Of a DNA stretch of 33,223 bases, positions 26,118 to 33,223 are shown piece by piece; positions within the stretch are counted from its first letter, which is position 1, and each line of letters begins with the position of its first letter. Origin of the DNA: Leishmania donovani (lineage: Eukaryota > Euglenozoa > Kinetoplastea > Trypanosomatida > Trypanosomatidae); the NCBI RefSeq assembly GCF_000227135.1, contig NC_018250.1:505075-538297 (forward strand), in the 5' to 3' direction. A model generated the notes under the pieces. The model did no database searches, was not told the DNA's origin, and worked only from the letters and a program-made list of their open reading frames with translations. Made by a program: the position numbers and the translations under genes.

Positions 26118-28636
26118 CGGTGTCTCACTGTCACCATCCCTCTTCCTTTCGTCTCACACATCTACCCCAAAACTGCAAGTCGCGCCCCGGCGCGTGCCCC
26201 GTTCGCCGGGCCAGGTGCGCCACAGGTGTGGGCAGCTGCCACTAGACAGCGACGTACGACAGCGTCCCGCGTGCGAGCACCGTCAGCGTTGCTGAGTGGA
26301 GCTCCAAAAAATGAAGAAGCGAGATGAAGTGACCCCGCACCAGCCGTGAGAGCGGCATTAGGAAGCCCCCACGTCAGCGCAGATGCCACCACGCAAGGGA
26401 CAACAAAAGGCTCGGCACGCAAGCACGTGTGGATGGTCCCGCCCCGCCGCCTGAACAAGCATCCCTCGCAGCAGCTAATACAGAGCCTAGCGCATGTATT
26501 ACTCGTTCCCCGCCGGCCAGGAAACCCACAAGTACTGCAGAGAGAAGGACAGAGAGGAGGCGATCCAATAGGAAATCGGAGACCAAGTAAAAGTGGAAGC
26601 AGAACTTCCGACGCTGCACTCTTCCACGAGTGTGTTGATGAGTCAGCCTGCGTACGCGTATGCGTATGTCCGCGACTAGACTCACTCCCAGATTCGTATC
26701 CCACAGGTAGCAGAGCCGGAGTACGTCTGCAAAGACAAGGTGGGAAGTGTACAGTCATGCATGAGTTTTGTGCTGCTTTCCACCTTCCTCTTCGGGGTTT
26801 GTTTCCTTTCTGCTTGTACCCTCAAGCGCTAGATGCCGCGTGTGTGTGTCTACGCGAAACGATCATCATGTGGGAGAAGTTGTAGGAAGAAAGACGGGTA
26901 GATAGACTCGCAGATCGCAGAGGAACAAAGGAAAAACAAAAAAAAAGGTAACCCTGAAGCATGGCACAGAAGAGAGCAGCTGAGAGACACCAGAGCTGGT
27001 GCACGCCGGTGCATAGACTCGTCACTGCGCGAAGAGGAGTCAGAATGCTTGCTGGGTGTGCCGATACCCTGTGCAGCGCGGCGGAGCCTAGCCGTTGTTG
27101 TCTGTGTTTCGTTGCCTTTCCATATTGATCGCTATTTTTTTTTATCTGAACTCTTTTTCCCATTTCCGCCCTTACTGCAGGCACCATAGCGGAGGGGGGT
27201 GGGGTGGCACGGAAGGTGCCGCCCAGCAGGTACAGCAGCCACATCGCTATTCCATCTCGCCCTCTCTTACGATAGAGAAAGAGAAGGGGAGAGAAGGGAG
27301 GGGCACAACGAGGAGACTTGGATGGTTTGTCGGGGGTCATAAATAGTGGTTGCCTTCTTCCGCCTTTTATGTCACTTACAGCGATAAAAAGCCGCGCTAA
27401 AGAAGGAGAAATCGAGAGAGGAAAAGGAAGAGGACAGAGACACGGAGACGGAGACAGGGGGAAGGGGGCAAGGCAGGGTATTACCGCGTCTCTGAAAGGG
27501 ACAAAAATTTTTTTTTCATAATAGCAAAAAAAAAAACACGAAAGAAGTGAGGGGAGGATAGTGATGTCCACCAGACAGTGATAGTGACGGTATGCAGCCA
27601 CGGCGGCATTGGAGAAGACACGACAACAACATGCATACACACAAATAAACGAGCACACACACACACACATGAGGACTGTAACGCGTGGAGGAAAAAGCGG
27701 GCAGACGGCGAATCGATAGGTCTTTCCAAAGCACTGCGCGGCAGACAAAACACAGTGACGCCGACGCAAGAGCAAAGGGAGAAGAAGAGAATGATAGGGC
27801 GCTTGCACAAGACACAGAGTAGGCAACGCAACGGCATGCTTCAAGGGCGACGGGCAATGGAAGAGGCAAAAGGCTAAAATGAAAAAGAGGAGGAAATCGC
27901 AATACCAGAGGGGCTCTTAGCCGGAAGAGAGGTACATGTGTGCATGACATGTAACCTACACGTACTTGCACAGGAAGGCGTGCACACGCACCGGCCTGCT
28001 CGTGACAGAGCGGCACAGAAAAGCGGATACATAAGCAAACAAAGGCTGACCAAACAAAGATAACAACGCCCAAACGATACAGACGCACCCACGCACACAC
28101 ACACACAGGCCGTGAGAAAGGGAAGACAAGGAAAGCGGGCATACCATGACGAAAGCAAGGCGTTTCCTTCTTCCTCACGAAGTGTTTTGTGAGTGTGCGG
28201 GTACGTAGAACAGAGAGAGGGGGGAGGGTAGACGCGTGGATCTCAACGACTGTTGGTATTCGTTTCACAGAACTGAGCTATCGTTTCGGTGATGCGTCGC
28301 CAGCTATAGAACGAACCCAAGCGAAAAAAAAAAAGCAACACGAAAATGGGCCAGAGAGCGCATGCTCAGTTCTCCAGAATCGGAGATATCCACCAGCAAG
28401 AGGGGGGGGGAAGAAACACCAACTACACATGCGCAGACATCGAAAAAAATCAGCAGCAGGGTGCGGCGGGTCGTTCCCCAACGCTCTCGTCAACGTCAAC
28501 CCCTCGTCCGACTTCTGCACACGGCAAGGTGACGGCAGAAGAGGTGTGCCGCACGGACAATACCGCTTCCGACCAATCAGGCCACACACACACAACATAA
28601 TGGAAAGCGGACGACGGCAACGTACATGCAGAGGAG
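26118..28636. other. Long non-coding region 3' of the Stealth-family gene
   Basis: About 2.5 kb. From 26900 on the plus strand is purine-rich, and minus-strand frames (for example 26822-27844 and 27516-28268) translate to Cys/Val/Phe/Ser/Leu-rich strings produced by pyrimidine tracts and (CA)n, not proteins. Landmarks are an A/T-run near 27503-27534 and a (CA)n at 27654-27668. This should hold the long 3' UTR of the gene at right and any 5' remnants of the pseudogene. Confidence 0.55.
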
Positions 28637-31600
28637 CTACGCAGGGACCGGCCGGCGCTCCCATGGTGCCTGAGGAGCCAGGTGGGAGCAGAGCCACAGC
28701 AAGCGATGAAAGGCTGCCTGGGTGAGATGAGACTCATTCCACCCCATTAGGCGGCTCGTGCGCAGCTGCTTACGCATTACCTCACTATCAAGATCGTCGT
28801 TCACGGTAATAAACAGAGGCGACATCGATGCACGCCGGGCCGTCGACGCAGACCCACCCGCCTCATTGCTAGCGGAGTGCTCCAGGCGAGAGAGAATGAT
28901 CGCAAGGCGCTGAAAGTCCTCCACGATAAAGAATCGAAACGTCAGGTCAGTCATGGAGACGTGGTGATGCACATCCAGCACCAAAGACTGCACCCGTGAC
29001 GCGTCTACAGAGCCGCGATTCCGGCAGCCACTGATCATTTCGTGGCTCACCTTCTGAGGTGCGCTTGCCGTTCTCTCCGACAAGAGCGTGCGCACCACCT
29101 GAGACGGCTTGTAGAGTCGGTGCGGCGCTGAAGCCGGCACGGAGGTGGCTGTTCTCTGCACACTACCGCTGCGGCGAGAGAGGCTGTTATACGCCGTCTT
29201 CGTCGGCGACACCGGCACAGTGGTGATGCTGCTCAGCCATTTTTCCTCGTAGGAGCTCCAGCGCGCGAGCATATCGCTGTGCTGCAGCCGTACCGTTTGG
29301 CTGCCTCCCTCGAGCGGGTGGCCAGGGCAGGACGTATTGCGCCTCCGCCGCCACTTACGGGTCGTGAGGGGACGCATGTGTCGCAGCGAGGCGACACATC
29401 GCTCGTCACTCTGGCACCAAAGCGCCGCCGTACGTGCGCGGCGCATCGCCAACGCAAACGACTCGTAGATGTGAGCAGGGGAAAAGTTGTTCATGCTGCG
29501 CAGATACGCTCTGCGCATCTCCTTCGCAGTCTCGGCGAAGCCATTTATGGGGTCGTCCAACATCGTCTGTAGCACTTCGCGATCAACCACACGAGGCATA
29601 TGAGCGTACTCCATCGACGGAACGATCCCGGGCAGCTCTTCCTGAATGTAATAACGAGCGAGATGGTTTAGGGCATTATTGCTATTCAGCTTAGGCTTGG
29701 AAAACTGCGCTGGTCTGCACAAGAAGCGCAGCGTTCGGTCCACCAACCTCCCTGTAGGATGCATATCCTCCAGCTCGGCGCACCACGACTGAGGAACGAG
29801 CCACGCTCCTATGCGTGCCAGAGTTGACCTGGATGGGGCTCGCACGTAGCCGTCACTGTTAAATACGGTCTCGAATAGAAGCGGGACTCGTTTATCGTCA
29901 CTGTAGAGCTGAGCTGTCCTGATGTCACACACAGCATTTGCCTGCTGCAGGTTGGCCATCTCCAAGATCTGGCGCGGCGGCGACAGAGGGCGGAACAGGT
30001 CGAAGAAGGACAGCAGACGACCAACTATCATATCATTGTTGAAGTAGAAAAAAAAGCGCGAGATGCCCGGAATGCGATGCAGCCCGGACTCTATCACGTT
30101 CGAGTTCAGCGTCGGCAGCACCCACGCCGCCTCATCAGCGCTGAACATATCCGCATGCGTCACCACGCGCAGCTCCGGGAACCTCTCCGTGTCAAGCCAC
30201 GCAGGCACCTGGTCCCTGTCAGAGAGCACAAGGTACACGCGCCGCACCAGCGACACAACCCCATCTGCCGCGCCAGCGTCNNNNNNNNNNNNNNNNNNNN
30301 NNNNNNNNNNNNNNNNNNNNNNNNNNNNNNNNNNNNNNNNNNNNNNNNNNNNNNNNNNNNNNNNNNNNNNNNNNNNNNNGCACGTAGCCGTCACTGTTAA
30401 ATACGGTCTCGAATAGAAGCGGGACTCGTTTATCGTCACTGTAGAGCTGAGCTGTCCTGATGTCACACACAGCATTTGCCTGCTGCAGGTTGGCCATCTC
30501 CAAGATCTGGCGCGGCGGCGACAGAGGGCGGAACAGGTCGAAGAAGGACAGCAGACGACCAACTATCATATCATTGTTGAAGTAGAAAAAAAAGCGCGAG
30601 ATGCCCGGAATGCGATGCAGCCCGGACTCTATCACGTTCGAGTTCAGCGTCGGCAGCACCCACGCCGCCTCATCAGCGCTGAACATATCCGCATGCGTCA
30701 CCACGCGCAGCTCCGGGAACCTCTCCGTGTCAAGCCACGCAGGCACCTGGTCCCTGTCAGAGAGCACAAGGTACACGCGCCGCACCAGCGACACAACCCC
30801 ATCTGCCGCGCCAGCGTCGCTCATGTTCACCTGGTACCCAAGCTCACCCAGCCGCCGCACGTCCGCAGCGTGGCGGTGGTGGTACTGCGCAAGCGCGCCG
30901 CTCGCAAGCACGAACTCGCGCAGCGACCGCAGCGAGTACCGCAGCTCCTCCCAGTCGCGGTACCGCCGCTGCTCGAACCGCACGTGCCGCGCCTCAAGGT
31001 TGCGCCAGAACGACGGCGCCCTCGGGTTCACGAACGTGTACACAATGTCCAGCTGCATCGGCGTCGCAACGCGCGTCGCGCTGTCCACGGTCCACAGCGT
31101 CGCGTTGTGCGCAGCGAAGAAGTCGTAGTACGCGCTCCTCGGCCCCTCGTGCGGCGACGCCACGTACGACGCCGCCACGCGCAGGAACTCCCGCTCCACG
31201 CCGCTGCCCCCGACCGTCGCGTCGCTGTAGCAGAACCGCTCCCCAGCATCGTCCGGCGAGTACAGCATCAGCACAGTGCTATCCACTGGCGTCTCAGTAA
31301 AGCTGCTCTCGGCGACTCCTGGAGCACCGTGTGCTCCACACGCTGTCTCCGTGATACTCCCACGAACGACATTACCTNNNNNNNNNNNNNNNNNNNNNNN
31401 NNNNNNNNNNNNNNNNNNNNNNNNNNNNNNNNNNNNNNNNNNNNNNNNNNNNNNNNNNNNNNNNNNNNNNNNNNNNCGCCTCAAGGTTGCGCCAGAACGA
31501 CGGCGCCCTCGGGCTCACGAACGTGTACACAATGTCCAGCTGCATCGGCGTCGCAACGCGCGTCGCGCTGTCCACGGTCCACAGCGTCGCGTTGTGCGCA

Positions 31601-32034
31601 GCGAAGAAGTCGTAGTACGCGCTCCTCGGCCCCTCGTGCGGCGACGCCACGTACGACGCCGCCACGCGCAGGAACTCCCGCTCCACGCCGCTGCCCCCGA
31701 CCGTCGCGTCGCTGTAGCAGAACCGCTCCCCAGCATCGTCCGGCGAGTACAGCATCAGCACAGTGCTATCCACTGGCGTCTCAGTAAAGCTGCTCTCGGC
31801 GACTCCTGGAGCACCGTGTGCTCCACACGCTGTCTCCGTGATACTCCCACGAACGACATTACCTCCTCCCCAGCCTACTGAGGACGAGATTCCGGTGCGG
31901 CACAAGACCACAACTACAAGGAGCAACGCGCTCGGTAAAGCAATCCAGAGGCGGCTCTGTCGTTGCTCATGCCGAGCCACATCCTTGGACGGCGACGACA
32001 CCAATAAGGTCGAAGGCCCGCCGCTGGAGCTCAT
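28637..32034 (-). CDS. Stealth/GNPTAB-family phosphoglycosyltransferase (split by two gaps)
   Basis: The gene starts MSSSGGPSTLLVSS, with a membrane anchor at about 29-47 (WIALPSALLLVVVVLCRTGI), so it is a type II protein facing the Golgi or secretory lumen. Stealth regions appear in order. CR1 is LDIVYTFV near 167. CR2 runs at about 195-345: RDWEELRYSLRSLREF, VYLVLSDRDQVPAWL, LPTLNSNVIESGLHRIPGIS, FFFYFNNDMIVGR. CR3 is near 465-485 (YAHMPRVVDREVLQTMLDD) and CR4 near 730-745 (LFITVNDDLDSEV). The family transfers a sugar-1-phosphate from a nucleotide sugar, as do GlcNAc-1-phosphotransferase (GNPTAB) and bacterial capsule polymerases. In Leishmania a role in Man-phosphate phosphoglycan synthesis is an attractive inference. 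Two 99-N gaps flanked by duplicates break the frame. Joining 32034-31477, 30989-30380 and 29841-28637 gives 791 codons including TAG, with no stop. Confidence 0.88.
29842..30280. repeat. Duplicated segment A, left copy
   Basis: These 439 bases recur at 30380-30818 (offset 538) with no difference that I found, on the two sides of the gap at 30281-30379. The offset is not a multiple of three, so taking both copies as real would break the Stealth reading frame. Confidence 0.92.
30281..30379. other. Assembly gap (99 N) inside the Stealth gene
   Basis: Ninety-nine unknown bases stand between two identical 439-base segments. Probably two overlapping contig ends that were not merged. Confidence 0.95.
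30380..30818. repeat. Duplicated segment A, right copy
   Basis: Second copy of 29842-30280, coding for the C-terminal half of CR2 (FFFYFNNDMIVGR region). Confidence 0.92.
30990..31377. repeat. Duplicated segment B, left copy
   Basis: These 388 bases recur at 31477-31864 (offset 487) with one difference seen: T at 31027 against C at 31514, turning Asn into Ser just after the CR1 motif DIVYTFV. Confidence 0.92.
31378..31476. other. Assembly gap (99 N) inside the Stealth gene
   Basis: Ninety-nine unknown bases between two nearly identical 388-base segments. Same artefact type as the gap at 30281. Confidence 0.95.
31477..31864. repeat. Duplicated segment B, right copy
   Basis: Second copy of 30990-31377, continuous with the true N-terminus of the Stealth-family protein. 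Carries C at 31514 (Ser codon). Confidence 0.92.
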
Positions 32035-32889
32035 GACGAACGCCTAGATCCGAAGCTACGGGTGGAGAGAAAGAGCGCCAAACAAACAGCAAAACGGTGA
32101 ATCAGTGCTCCCTGCGCCAGTGAAGCGGCGACGAGGACGCACACGCAGAAGCCGAATGTGCGTCGAAGGAGGGCACCCTGTGGAGGGAGAAAAAGCGAGA
32201 ACCACAGCAGACTTCGCGAGGCGTGGACAGACGCTGCGCCCCTGCGCTCGCACACTCACACGGAAGACAACAAGCAACCAAAAAGAAAAACGAAGAAACG
32301 AATGGAAAGCCCGAGCTACGACAACACACTCGCAATACGCGCAAAGTCAAGTTACCCTATCCAGGAGGTGAAGTAGCGAGGCTTGAGCAAAAAGAAGACG
32401 GCGCTAAGGAGGAAAGAACAGCAGGCAAATGCAGCGCTTCCGATGAGTCTTTCAGGTGAGCCAAACAGAGCAGTCACATAACGCGATGAAAGAGGGAGGG
32501 GTGATGATGAGGGCTCGCGACGATATAACGGTGGATGTGCAGAGCTGGCGACGAGGCCAACCAGTAAAAAAATAGACAAACCGAATGAGAGATGCGCTGC
32601 TTCCCACCCACCGACAGGTGCGCAAAACAGAGGTAATATCGCCTCGAAAAAGAGGGGGAGGAGCAGAGAAGGGCGAAGAGGCACTGTGATGAGACCAAAC
32701 ACGGCGTAACGACACAAGCTGAGAGACCAGCCAGAAACAATCTGTTGCGCGAGTAACCTTCCCCGCATCTCAGCTGTATACACCTTCTCTGTTCTTTCAT
32801 GTATCCTGTAAGGATGCCTCCACCGCTGCTGCCAACATTCTTGCCCATCCCTTTTATATCCATTCGTTTTCATGTAAAACATACGATAA
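32035..32889. other. 5' flank of the Stealth-family gene
   Basis: About 850 bases with no gene on either strand. On the transcribed strand pyrimidine-rich stretches, for example opposite 32640-32675 and 32160-32200, could serve the Stealth gene's splice acceptor. Minus-strand open frames here give hydrophobic, pyrimidine-driven translations. Confidence 0.5.
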
Positions 32890-33223
32890 ACTCGGCTCTG
32901 CCAGCATGCCACAGGCCCATCCCGCGTGGTGCGAAGTAGCGGTACACACGCGCTACGGCAGTGCGCCGGCTCAGTCATCTGCGAGCACGGCCGCTGCCTC
33001 ATACCCCGCCCACCCGCCTCCCAGGTCGCCTCACAGTCGCTCCCATCGTGCCGGTTGCCACCCCTGGTGCATCCCTCGCGATGGCGCAGGCTCCCCAGCA
33101 GCAGGCAGTGCGACGGCCCGGCGTGGGATAGCTCGAGTCACGCTGACACGCTGTCCATCACATGGGTGGCACGGACGCGTGCGCTGTCGCAGCCCGCTCT
33201 GACGCACCGCCGTCCAGGACCCG
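32890..33223. repeat. GC-rich block, possible dispersed SIDER-like element (tentative)
   Basis: Composition shifts to GC-rich, C-rich plus-strand DNA at about 32890 and continues past the window edge. Translations lack protein character. Phrases such as a CACATGGGTGGCACGGACGC stretch followed by CGCAGCCCGC resemble, from memory, the GC-rich retroposon-derived SIDER elements scattered in Leishmania 3' UTRs. I cannot confirm this without a second copy, and none is in the window. Confidence 0.25.

Noticed and set aside
26822..28268. Minus-strand frames of 250-340 codons
   Set aside because: Cys/Val/Phe/Ser/Leu strings from pyrimidine tracts and (CA)n repeats, with no domain; fits a 3' UTR.
28637..30562. 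A separate gene reading through the gap at 30281
   Set aside because: Its part upstream of the gap is in the wrong frame of the duplicated segment; it is an artefact of the unmerged contigs.
30615..31787. Plus-strand frame of about 390 codons opposite the Stealth gene
   Set aside because: Arg/Pro/His-rich shadow translation of GC-rich coding DNA, antisense to a recognised protein.
29842..31864. True tandem duplication within the Stealth gene
   Set aside because: Offsets of 538 and 487 would break the frame, while merging restores it exactly.

Overview
The window looks like nuclear DNA of a trypanosomatid, most probably Leishmania of subgenus Leishmania. The reasons are GC-rich intronless genes all on the minus strand, long intergenic stretches rich in (TG)n/(CA)n and pyrimidine tracts on the coding strand, and a SHERP gene next to a HASP-type gene. 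SHERP/HASP is the hallmark of the cDNA16 locus on Leishmania chromosome 23. I cannot fix the species. No prokaryotic operon, CRISPR array, tRNA, rRNA or intact transposon was seen.

Left part (1-3279): a repeat-rich, incompletely assembled piece of the HASP/SHERP locus. On the minus strand it reads: HASP (first 71 codons, then a gap), a 3' region with a perfect 24-bp palindrome, a repeated flank, SHERP (57 aa), and the same flank again at the left edge.

Middle part (4622-21476): seven intact genes in one directional array. They are a CFAP97/Hemingway-like ciliary protein, a 692-aa protein of unknown function, 5-formyltetrahydrofolate cyclo-ligase, a FHIT-like HIT hydrolase with a long N-terminal extension, a HAD-family Swiss-Army-Knife-like protein, a BMT2/SAMTOR-type SAM-binding protein, and an F-box-like leucine-rich repeat protein. 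They are presumably transcribed together and separated by trans-splicing and polyadenylation. Apart from two genes touching one-carbon metabolism (folate and SAM) I see no shared pathway.

Right part (21477-33223): about 3.1 kb without a convincing gene, then a badly decayed sulfatase-like (DUF229-type) pseudogene, about 2.5 kb of pyrimidine-rich non-coding DNA, and a Stealth/GNPTAB-family phosphoglycosyltransferase. The last gene is split by two 99-N gaps, each flanked by a duplicated segment. Merging the duplicates gives exactly one uninterrupted 790-codon frame, so the breaks are assembly artefacts. The last ~330 bp are GC-rich and may belong to a dispersed element.

The most interesting items are the Stealth-type enzyme (a candidate for phosphoglycan synthesis), the SAMTOR-like protein in a lineage where SAM-TOR signalling is not established, the decayed sulfatase-like gene, and the HASP 3' palindrome. 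No wholly new multi-gene system is evident.
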